A stretch of DNA of 64,000 bases from NCBI RefSeq assembly GCF_021869535.1, contig NW_026262581.1, forward strand, positions 116,960,771-117,024,770, in the 5' to 3' direction. The notes beneath the pieces are model-generated. The model worked only from the letters and a program-made list of their open reading frames with translations, did no database searches and was not told the DNA's origin. Below, one piece after another: positions 36,041 to 44,662 of this stretch (position 1 is the first letter of the stretch; every line of letters begins with the position of its first letter). The position numbers and the translations under genes were made by a program. Source of the stretch: Mytilus californianus. Taxonomy: Eukaryota; Mollusca; Bivalvia; Mytilida; Mytilidae.

Positions 36041-36043
36041 ATA

Positions 36044-36478
36044 GGTGGCACGGTAGTATTTACATTCCGGAGTTTAATTTTGCTCTTTTGTGTATCCTAC
36101 TTAAGTCAATGTATCTGAACAGTGTGACGGGGAAAAAAATACAGTTTCTACTGATCATACTTCCCCAAACTAAGTGATGAATCGGGTTTAGAAAATTATG
36201 AAATAATTTTACATACAGGAGAAAATGATTTTGAGAATTTTTTTAAATTTTGTATTCACTGCATGATAAAAGACCTAAAAGCACTAGTGGCCTTAGGTTT
36301 ATAAAGATAGCAAAAAAAAAGTAAACGGTCATCATACATTTTCAAATTAATTTTTGAATATTATAATGAAAGCACTTCAGTTAAATGTATGTAGAATTTT
36401 GGGCAGTGCTACAAAGTGGTGAAAATTCTAAAAAGGCTATCATTATCCCTATGGGCCAGGAAATACTACCGTGCCACC
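36044..36478. mobile_element. 435-bp MITE with 17-bp terminal inverted repeats and TTATA duplication
   Basis: The ends are perfect inverted repeats: GGTGGCACGGTAGTATT at 36044-36060 and its reverse complement at 36462-36478. Both sides carry TTATA (36039-36043 and 36479-36483), a 5-bp target duplication. The interior is AT-rich and has no transposase, so mobility would have needed an enzyme from elsewhere. The superfamily is not assigned. Confidence 0.85.
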
Positions 36479-36484
36479 TTATAG

Positions 36485-37070
36485 ATGGAAGGATTGAAAT
36501 AAACTAAGTATTACACAAATACGGTTTTGAAAGAAGTTTAGAATGAACCCCAAACATAACGAACCAGTCGAGTCGACAAGCACAGAAACAGTAAGCATCT
36601 CCATGGGTTGTACGACAGGATCAAATGTTCCTAGTCAGTTTAATGGAGTAAAGTATTCCATAATATAACTACATTTGTATATGCAATTACACAAACGGCA
36701 TTAAAAAAAAGAAACGCTTACCATTTTTTATCATTTATTAAAACAAATACATTAGTGATAAGTTTTGTTTTTTATGTATCTTCTGCCTCTTCTGTCCGAT
36801 TTTGCAACAATTATAATCTCTGATTGGTTTATAATATTAGTTTAAACATATTTCATTGTTCGAAAAGGACAAACACGTTTTTTCAAATAATTAACGTCTT
36901 CTCCAAAGAATGTAACATTGGAAACATCTATTCAATACTACATAGTTGTCTAACAAACATCAATTAAGCTGTATGCAACAACTGCATTAAAGACTTCTTT
37001 CTAGAAATAGAACGAACGATCCAACAACTACTATGAAGACTCCTGTCTTGAAATAAAACGGACTGGAGAC
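36485..37070. other. 3' flank of member C
   Basis: No other gene was seen. A minus-strand AATAAA (plus-strand TTTATT at 36734-36739) lies about 340 bp past the stop of member C and is a possible polyadenylation signal. Confidence 0.35.
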
Positions 37071-37075
37071 TCAAG

Positions 37076-37474
37076 TTAATCACCCCCATACACAACAACT
37101 ACACAAGTCTCTCTGTGTTTAAGGATGGGTTTCGGTGATGTCTTTAATGTCTTTTTCCTGTCTGAAAATTCATCTTTTGAAAAATCCGGTATGAATTCTG
37201 CTTCGTTTTCAGACCACTTAACCTGTCTTCTATGAATTTCCTTCTTTACATCGTTGTAATTACCCATGGCAAACCCACATCCGGGTGGCGTTCCGTAACT
37301 AGACGAAGTTAGCAATGAATCACCTTTCGGTGATGTTCCATATATACTCTTTACTTTACAAATATCACAAGGTCCAGTAGAAAATAAATTATCTTTATTA
37401 TGTTCACAAGACAAACTGTCCATCATTCCAGAGGCGAACATAGATTCTGTGTTTCTTCTTGGGGGTATATCCAT
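37076..37474 (-). CDS. Small CxH/CDxC, V-x-W and PILK protein, family member C (reference member)
   Basis: 132 residues in one exon, from ATG 37474 in a good initiation context (G at -3, G at +4). Blocks in order: MDIPPRRNTESMF (1-13); C23-E-H25 ... G34-P-C36-D-I-C39, a putative CHCC zinc site; a Ser/Gly/Pro linker with two Y-G-T-[S/P]-P repeats (45-49, 60-64); R83-Q-V85-K-W87; I95-P-D97; P114-K-P-I-L-K-H-R121; and a hydrophobic end with C124. It aligns almost without gaps to member D at 53.9 kb. R-Q-V-K-W fits the RVxF docking consensus of protein phosphatase 1 ligands, and PILK is one residue off the SILK consensus, so a phosphatase-regulator role is possible but is inference. There is no signal peptide or transmembrane segment; it is probably cytosolic or nuclear. 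The family is not recognised. Confidence 0.85.
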   Translation of the reverse strand: MDIPPRRNTESMFASGMMDSLSCEHNKDNLFSTGPCDICKVKSIYGTSPKGDSLLTSSSYGTPPGCGFAMGNYNDVKKEIHRRQVKWSENEAEFIPDFSKDEFSDRKKTLKTSPKPILKHRETCVVVVYGGD

Positions 37475-37655
37475 GTCTTGTCAAAAAATGAGCCTTTAAT
37501 TATAATATCTATTGCTTAGCTTCAATCCTTAAATAATGTTATTTACATTCTGTTATTTACTTTACGAATTTATAGTAAAAGTCACGTGACAATTTGGCCA
37601 GCTACCAAATATTAATTTAAATTTTAATCATTTACTCGTGATTAATCTGACGCAA
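37475..37655 (-). promoter_or_regulatory. Putative promoter of member C, shared with member D
   Basis: In plus-strand coordinates: a TATA-like ACTATAAATT on the minus strand (37568-37577); the palindromic GTCACGTGAC (37581-37590) with E-box CACGTG at 37583-37588; TTTGG (37593-37597) facing CCAAA (37605-37609); TTAAATT; and ATCTGACGC (37645-37653). The same ordered blocks precede member D with near-identical spacing (CACGTG to ATCTGACGC 62 versus 61 bp). Confidence 0.6.
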
Positions 37656-37659
37656 GTTA

Positions 37660-38005
37660 GACGACGTACAAATGGGAAGGATGACCTACGACAAAGAAAT
37701 ATAATACAAAGTTTAAAAAACCTAGGAATGTTGGAATTGCAACTATGTTTATGGTTTAAACATTGCATCAGTGTTTTGTCTTATGTTTGTGGTTTTATGA
37801 TATGATATGTATTCATATTAATAAATGGTTTCGACGGTACTATTTTAACGCTAATTTGTGGATTTCCTCGACATTTATGTAGATGTTTAAGAAATAACCA
37901 AAAATACACGATTCTAATAAATAATTACGACCGATACTGTTTAAAGCAGTTCTACTATAACACGTATATACATCTTATTGTTTTTTACTATTCTTGAATA
38001 AAAAG
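37660..38005. other. No recognisable feature
   Basis: AT-rich sequence upstream of the member C promoter. Confidence 0.35.
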
Positions 38006-38009
38006 AGAA

Positions 38010-38370
38010 GTTGGGTATACATCAGTGAGACAGAAACCAAACGACCCAAATAACAAAATGACATGTAGGGGTCACGTAGGGGTCAACATTCAGTCTTCTA
38101 TTGTAGACAGTTGTACAATATATCATGCTCTAAATCGTCCCGAGTCTAAAAAAATAATAATTATATAATCTAAACGGAAACAACTGAAGAAAAGCCATTA
38201 ACATAAAAACGGGAACAACTGAAGAAAAGCCATTAACATAAAAACGGGAACAACTGAAGAAAAGCTATTAACATAAAATTCATCAAATAAGGTAAAACTT
38301 TCAGATATCATACAAGAACCAGTAACGAGGTTTCAGACTTAAGACAGGCACATAAATATGTGATGTAGTT
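38010..38370 (-). mobile_element. Degenerate retroelement 3' UTR related to the other types
   Basis: TACATCAGTGAGACAGAAAC, AAACGACCCAAATAAC and, at the far end, TCAGACTTAAGACAGGC (38333-38350) follow the order of the minus-strand 3' modules elsewhere, where GACTTGGGACAGGC occupies the same place. The sequence between is diverged and holds a 35-bp triplication. Confidence 0.5.
38172..38278. repeat. 35-bp tandem repeat, three copies
   Basis: The unit is CGGGAACAACTGAAGAAAAG then CCATTAACATAAAAA. Confidence 0.9.
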
Positions 38371-38374
38371 TAAA

Positions 38375-39325
38375 CTATTTATTTGTGATGACAGATTGTA
38401 ATTTGTTGTCACTATCGAAAATATTCTGTTGATTGGTCAAAGAACAGGGCGGTAAATCTAGGAACACAAAGAGTAAAATGGCTAAAAAAAACCTTCTCAT
38501 AGATGGATTACATTGCTGCTTCACAATCTTCTTTGTATTGCAATTTTTAGACAAATAAGTATTAGTACATGTTGTTGTCTTTTGGCAGACACTTTTCTGT
38601 TCTCATCCAACTCCATCACTTCATCTGTGATGTCACATCCATAACAAGTTTCTTAACAAGTTTTACTGGAAACCATCCTGCTCTTCTTTTCATACCATTT
38701 TAACCATGTGCTTTTGCAAGGTAAACAAAATTGTATCATTCTTAAATTCAAATCTGATTGGATTATTAACATCAAAGCCAACCTAAGCAGCCAAAAAATA
38801 GGATGAGATTATATTTAATCAAAGTGCCCCAAAACCTTTGATCAGAGTTTGTATTACCGTTGACACTGTAAAAAATCCGTCAAAGAAAACTTAGTGAAAA
38901 GAGGATCTTACGCTTTTATTGTCTATTTAAATAAAATAATATCTATAATTTCTCTATACCTTTCGACAAATAAACGAGTAAAGTTAGATCTGCAACAGGA
39001 TTTTTTCAAAACGGAAGTTTACATAATTTCTCAGTACGTTTGATGCACGCATCATTTTTTATTACGTACAACATTTTAGAGATCAAAACACCGTTGAAAT
39101 GAAACATTGACAACATGATTACAGATATCATAAATTGGTCACAAATATCGGATTTTATTGTGAAAGTATCATTCCACTGGTGCCATTTAATAAATGGGTG
39201 TACTTCATATACATGGCTTTTTATGATGAAGCTATTTACATTTAGCAATCATTTTAATGCGTTGATTTTGAAATCTTTCTTTTTTACTTCACAAGTTTAT
39301 TTAAACAGATTATCATTATTATAGT
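38375..39325. other. No recognisable gene
   Basis: AT-rich. Overlapping short open frames at 39006-39324 on both strands lack motifs. Confidence 0.35.
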
Positions 39326-39330
39326 ATTAA

Positions 39331-39495
39331 TGTATGGACTTTTTCATATTGGCCCTGTAACATGCTCGAGGTATATATAATGGCCAACGATGGTTGTAAT
39401 GGCCCCGAGGCAACGCCGAGGGCCATTACAACTGTCCGAGGCCATTATTAATACCAAGGGCATGTTACAGGGCCAATATATAAAAGTCTATATAT
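39331..39495. mobile_element. Palindromic foldback element, 165 bp
   Basis: Arms 39346-39365 (ATATTGGCCCTGTAACATGC) and 39460-39479 are perfect reverse complements, extended outward with mismatches to 39331 and 39495. The inside folds too: AATGGCCCC and GGGCCATT face each other around GAGGCAACGCCGAG (centre near 39413). The element is GC-rich compared with its surroundings and non-coding. Confidence 0.85.
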
Positions 39496-39559
39496 TGATA
39501 CTTTTATTAACCAACTTCATTCAAGAACAGTCAGAGTCCATAATTAATATTAAGGATAT

Positions 39560-40480
39560 ATGTATCAGGGCCATTATGAAAAAAAAAAAAACATATGTAT
39601 CTTGATGTTTCTGGTGACAAATTTTATAATTAAATATGTGTTTGTTCATAAAACATGGCATTATTTTTGAGATGGAATTGTTTTTTATGTGTGTGCACTT
39701 GTTCTTTGAGTTTCATTTTTGACAACTGGAAAAGACCATATATCAATTATTCTTTTTGCATTTACTGTTAACCGTTGTCTGTTGAGTTTGAATCCCAATG
39801 TTGAAGGCCTTGTAGTGAACTCTAAATGTATAATGTTGTATTGGCTTATAAATGTATAATGTTGTATTGGCTTACTGTGCCCATGGACATGATGGAAGAT
39901 AATGAATGAAAATACTATTGATTTTTTTAATTAACATAAACAAATAAATCAATATAACAATGTGTCACTGAATTGTTATTTTCAAATAATGGAATATTAG
40001 TTGATTTTCAACCTTCATAGATTAAAAAAAAGTTGTCACTTATTTAAAGAAATAAACGACATTTTGATTTAATCGATGTCCCGTTTCATCTGTTCATAAT
40101 GCATGGCTGTGATTTTGTAATGCAGTTTGAAACACAACTTAAATTTTTTTTTTTTACATCTTCTTTTTTTTTTATTGTAATTGTATTAACATAGTTACTT
40201 TGGATTGCTGAATGAAGTCTACTCAAAAACATATGAAGAGGTCGATATTGAAGTGTAATTAGTCAAGCTTTCTATATAAGCAGATTAAGTACTTTGAGTT
40301 TTGTGCAATTGCGAGCAGTCTTTGATGCAATGTTATTAAATACGGATTTTATTGTCCATGTGCTGTCTATAAATACCAATATTATAAGTTCTTTTTTTCT
40401 AAACATATTTTTATTGTGCGACCCTCCATGTACTTTTACTAAAACATAAAGGAAATAGAAGAGTTTATTCCAGGCTCATG
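39560..40480. other. No recognisable gene
   Basis: AT-rich sequence with poly-A (39580) and poly-T (40148, 40166) runs and a short duplication, AAATGTATAATGTTGTATTGGCTTA (about 39825 and 39850). No coding signal. Confidence 0.4.
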
Positions 40481-40484
40481 TTAA

Positions 40485-40745
40485 TAAACATCTCCCAAGT
40501 CAGGACCTTGTTGGTTTCTAAATGGTTGTCGTAGATTTATTTTCGTAATAGTCTTTTAGCTGTATTTGGCAAAACTTTTAGGAATTTTTGGTCCTCAATG
40601 CTCTTCAACTTCGTACTTTATTTGGCATTTTTAACTTTTTTGATTCGAGCGTCACTGATGAGTCTTTTGAAGACGAAACGCGCGTCTGGCGTAAATACAA
40701 AATTTGAATCCTGGTATCTATGATGAGGTTATTTAGATGATTGAG
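40485..40745 (+). mobile_element. Hammerhead-bearing retroelement end
   Basis: It begins at ATCTCCCAAGTCAGGACC, the motif where several modules in this window begin. It continues through GGTTGTCGTAG, AGCTGTATTTGGCAAAAC, GGTCCTCAATGCTCTTCAAC and the hammerhead at 40649-40692, and ends CCTGGTATCTATGATGAGG. I recognise this as a repeat widespread in bivalves. Penelope-like elements and small retrozymes are known to carry hammerheads, and either origin is possible. Confidence 0.65.
40649..40692 (+). ncRNA. Type I hammerhead self-cleaving ribozyme
   Basis: All core elements are in place. Helix I: GCGTCA (40649-40654) with TGGCGT (40687-40692), six pairs including two G-U. Then the conserved CTGATGA (40655-40661). 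Helix II: GTCTT/AAGAC (40662-40666, 40670-40674) with a TTG loop. Then GAA (40675-40677). Helix III: a minimal two base pairs, AC (40678-40679) with GT (40684-40685), closed by GCGC. The cleavage site follows C40686 of a GTC triplet. Helix I is open-ended, so this is type I. The two-base-pair helix III is typical of hammerheads in Penelope-like elements and retrozymes, which often act as dimers. The core has no mutation. Confidence 0.85.
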
Positions 40746-40749
40746 CGGT

Positions 40750-41720
40750 GATGGCACATATTAGATAATATATAATTTTATTCCTAACGTTTCTAGACTC
40801 GCTGGAAATGGATTAAAAACTTGTGTATTGTTGAAGATTGTATGCTGGCCTCTAGATATCACAAGGAGTTTCATTTATATTATATTTTTTTAATAGAAAA
40901 ACAAAGGATATGGGGTATCCATCCATGACACAAAATCAGTAAATGCACAACAAAAAAACATACAAAAAGCAAAGGAACAGCGCTTTTATTGCTGTTCCTC
41001 ATCTCAAAGTCACAGTGAGACCTCAGCACGGAGCAACAAAACTCTCACCTCACTGCAAGTTTAAGACGGCCCATAGCACCGGCTTAAGCGGAATTCTTTG
41101 CAAAAATAATTTGAATAGACTTTGGAAGATGTAACACCACCCAATCAAGCCCGGTCGAAAAAGAACACACTGGAAAGTAGTACATATTTAAAACAAAATA
41201 GTTCCTACGCACAGGTGTAAATCTTAAACTATGTAGCATATATTTTAGTAATTAAGGTATCAGATGAAAGGTGAAGGACTGATGATCCTTGTAGGGCACA
41301 CAATTTACTGATAATTTTGAATAATACAAAAATGTATGATTGAATTCTAAAATTGAAAGCATATATAGCCTGTTTCTCAGATATGAAGTGCCTGGTTTGG
41401 TGTATCCAAAATTCCGGTAACCAGTGCAGTACGGTCTGATGTATAAATACAGGTATATTGATCCCGCTTCCATAAAATGTTTTGAAGTGAAAATTTAACG
41501 TGGATAGGAATGAGGGCAAGGAATAAGTGGTGTGCGTCTTATTAAAATTTTAGTAAATAAACTGTTCATTAAATTTAGAGAATGATGTGGCACACATATA
41601 AGAGAAGTTATCCCAAGAATAAATACACCATAACAGAAGAGAATACATATCAAGCACGGAGAAACTTTCTACGGCCTCCACACAGCACATTTAAATCTAC
41701 TAAGAAGTTTCTTTTTTTTC
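40750..41720. other. No recognisable gene
   Basis: Short open frames at 40943-41134 (plus) and 41229-41519 (minus) show no motif. The rest is AT-rich. Confidence 0.35.
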
Positions 41721-41724
41721 CTTT

Positions 41725-41770
41725 AAGGATTGTTGTCTCATTGACGCATACCCCCTCATCTCCTTTAACT
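41725..41770 (+). mobile_element. Type C tail fragment
   Basis: GGATTGTTGTCTCATTGACG then CATACCCCCTCATCTCC matches the last 45 bp of the type C 3' UTR (compare 29865-29900). Confidence 0.6.
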
Positions 41771-42067
41771 CAATACATGATTTTTCGTTAACATGTTACT
41801 TATTCATACATTACTGCTGTGAGTGTTGTTAAATGTGTACTTCTCGTTGTGTTTTTGTTTACCAAAAATAACATATTGGTCTACATTGTATATAAGAAAA
41901 AAAACTTTACTCTTAAAAAAATTGACCTTAAATTTGTATGCATTGTTACTCAGTTATCTAACAAATATGTGGATTATCCCATAGTTGTCTACATTTTTGC
42001 ATTACTCATGTGTTGATCGATGACATTAACGTGCAAATTGTTTGGCCTTCCTAATGTTTTGATTCGA

Positions 42068-42110
42068 ACACAACTGTTCAGTCTTATTTAGATGAAACGC
42101 GTACTCTAGT
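42068..42110 (+). ncRNA. Decayed hammerhead copy
   Basis: GATTCGAACACAACTGTTCA and GATGAAACGCGTACT align with the ribozyme at 40649, but CTGATGA has become CTGTTCA and the GTC cleavage triplet is gone. It is probably inactive. Confidence 0.6.
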
Positions 42111-42332
42111 ATTTTTGAAGACTTTTTACAACCTTGAGGGTATATCTTGCCCAGTAAGCGGCACTCTTGTGTTGACATGATATATAATCGATTTGCCCCT
42201 TTTCTGTTCATAAAAAGCAAAAAACAAAAAACAAACAAAAAAGCTCGAAACAATAGTGTTCTCTACCTTCAAGTATAGAATTTTAAATGGTTTTCAATGT
42301 TTTTTTTTTACTTCAAAATGTTTTGAACCGAG

Positions 42333-42370
42333 CTCCACTGCTGAGTTTTGTCTAGAAGAAACACGAGTTC
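42333..42370 (+). ncRNA. Decayed hammerhead copy
   Basis: CTCCACTGCTGAGTTTTGTC, AGAAGAAACACGAGTTC and the downstream GACTGGTACCTTCGATGACT match the hammerhead repeat. The core has one change (CTGCTGA) and helix II is broken. It is probably inactive. Confidence 0.55.
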
Positions 42371-42565
42371 AAAGTTCTAATTTATAAGACTGGTACCTTC
42401 GATGACTTTAATAACAGTATTTATTAAATTTTCGTGTTCGTTATAGTCTATAATTTATTGGTATTATACGGCATCTCTGTGCTTTATTGTAGGGTTATCG
42501 ACATGGTACTATATGTCGGGTTAACTTTCGGGGCGTTCTTTGAGCGCTGCAATTAAAGCGCTATT

Positions 42566-43122
42566 CGTTTGGTTTTGTCTAGTATGTGGAAGGATTAAAG
42601 CGTTTGGTTTTGTCTAGTATGTGGAGGGATTAAAGAGTTTTGTTTTGTCTAAGTGTGTGGAGGGATTAAAGCGTTTGGTTTTGTCTAGTGTGTGGAGGGA
42701 CTAAAGTGTTTGGTTTTGTCTAGTATGTGGAGGGATTAAAGCGTTTGGGTTTGTCTAGTGTGGGGAGGGATTAAAGCGTTTGGTTTTGTCTAGTGTGTGG
42801 AGGGATTAAAGCGTTTGGTTTTGTCTAGTGTGTGGAGGGACTAAAGCGTTTGGTTTTGTCTAGTGTGGGGAGGGATTAAAGCGTTTGGTTTTGTCTAGTG
42901 TGTGGAGGGATTAAAGCGTTTGGTTTTGTCTAGTGTGTGGAGGGATTAAAGCGTTTGGTTTTGTCTAGTGTGTGGAGGGATTAAAGCGTTTTGTTTTGTC
43001 TAGTGTGGGGAGGGATTAAAGCGTTTGGTTTAGTCTAGTGTGTGGGGGGACTAAAGCGTTTGGTTTTGTTTTATTGTGTGGAGGGATTAAAGCGTTTGGG
43101 TTTGTCTAGTGTGTGGAGGGAT
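42566..43122. repeat. 35-bp minisatellite, about 16 copies
   Basis: The unit is GTTTGGTTTTGTCTAGTGTG then TGGAGGGATTAAAGC. Variants include GGGGAGG, GACTAAAG and TTTTGTTTTG. The plus strand is G/T-rich. There is no open frame or spacer structure. Confidence 0.95.
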
Positions 43123-43124
43123 CT

Positions 43125-44065
43125 TATGTCAGGAATTACATGAAGGCAAATTTATAAAATCATTAATATTTTATAACCGTGCTTAACACATAAAATTAAT
43201 TTTTATTAATCGTCAATAAGAACGCAAGCCTCCACCTACACCCAGATTATCAAACCTAAACATTTACATAGGTTAAAAACAAACATGTTTATTATGATTT
43301 TATTCATTTAAAGAGGTTAATAACGGCTTAAAGACTTATTTATGTAAGTAATTATTAAAGATATTCAATGATATTTTATATATGCTCTTGTTTTTTAACC
43401 TTAAAAGGAAAATAAATATGTTAGTTATCTATATGATCAAGAGAGACGAGAGCAAAATCATTAGAGATTAATTATAATTTGGCTAATACCACTGATCTTT
43501 GTTTTTGAATTCTTTTTTGAACTTGTATTACTTGTAAACTTATTATCAATGTCGAATCGTTATCTTTGGTTAATTTTTATTTAAAAATATGATCTGCAGT
43601 TCCAGACGATATAATTGATTCAAGAACGAAATGTAACTGAAATTCCATATAAGAAAAATATGTGTTTTATTACAAAACACTGTCCTGAAAAAACTCGGAG
43701 AAGATTCTAATAAGAGTCAATTAAAAGGCAATGATGGCAAAGTTATTCGCTTTTTATTAAGTTATATCAGTCATTTTTATGTAAAATTAATGATGCTTGT
43801 ATAATATCAACTAGCGTATTTTTTATTATAGCAATACTTTGTGTAGCAATGAACTGATTCCTAAAATTTAAAGTCAACACCAGGTACTTGAGAATGTTTT
43901 TGCTTTCAATTAAATTCAAATTGATTGTTTATTCACAGACAATCTAAATACATTTATCATATACTTATAGAAAATAATGGTATAATTGTACCCCATGATC
44001 AAACTTATTTGTACATATATTTATTCATTAAATTTGAGGAATTGCCTTAGCCGTGTGATATGACT
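43125..44065. other. No recognisable feature
   Basis: Strongly AT-rich sequence with no coding signal. Confidence 0.4.
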
Positions 44066-44070
44066 TTTGT

Positions 44071-44141
44071 TATCAACTGCTTCCGGTTTATATCAACTGC
44101 TTCCGTTTCATATCAAATGCTTCCGGTTATTATCGCATGCT
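44071..44141. repeat. 20-bp tandem repeat, 3.5 copies
   Basis: TATCAACTGCTTCCGGTTTA and two further 20-bp variants, followed by a degraded TATCGCATGC unit. Confidence 0.85.
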
Positions 44142-44383
44142 TTTCTGTAACGTTATCGCATGACAGTTCGACGTCATTCGGCAAAATCCGGAAAAGGTAC
44201 CTCAATGGTACGTTTTTTTTTAGTAAAACATAACAAAGTTGGAGAAAAAGAAAATATTAATAATCAAGAAAATATATTATAAAAAAAATACAAAACAAAT
44301 ATTACAACAAATGCATTGTTTCAAAGTTTTAAAATAGTTTTGTCTGTATGTCTTCTGCTGAAGTATATGATAAAAAGAACATA

Positions 44384-44509
44384 CATGTCGTTTTTCATAT
44401 CAGACCCCTTATCAGCCCATGGTCAAAATCATCCCTCGAGCCTGTCGGCTCTCGGGCTGATAACATGACCTAGGGCTGATAAGGGGTCTGATATGAAAAA
44501 GGCCATGTT
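44384..44509. mobile_element. Palindromic foldback element, 126 bp
   Basis: Perfect 28-bp arms lie at 44391-44418 (starts TTTTTCATATCAGACCCC) and 44473-44500, extended outward with mismatches. The interior is also self-complementary around the centre GAGCCTGTCGGCTC (near 44446). It resembles the palindrome at 39331-39495 in size, GC-rich centre and design, although the sequences differ. Confidence 0.85.
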
Positions 44510-44662
44510 ATAATCTATATGTATCACGAAACGTCAAAATATAGGAAGCACAAAGTTATCAGTTTAAAATAGAACTGTGCAGTTAAAATGGATTGGAAAT
44601 ACACCAGTGGGATAATAAATAATATTATGAGGTAAAAGTTACTGGATATAATCATATACATA

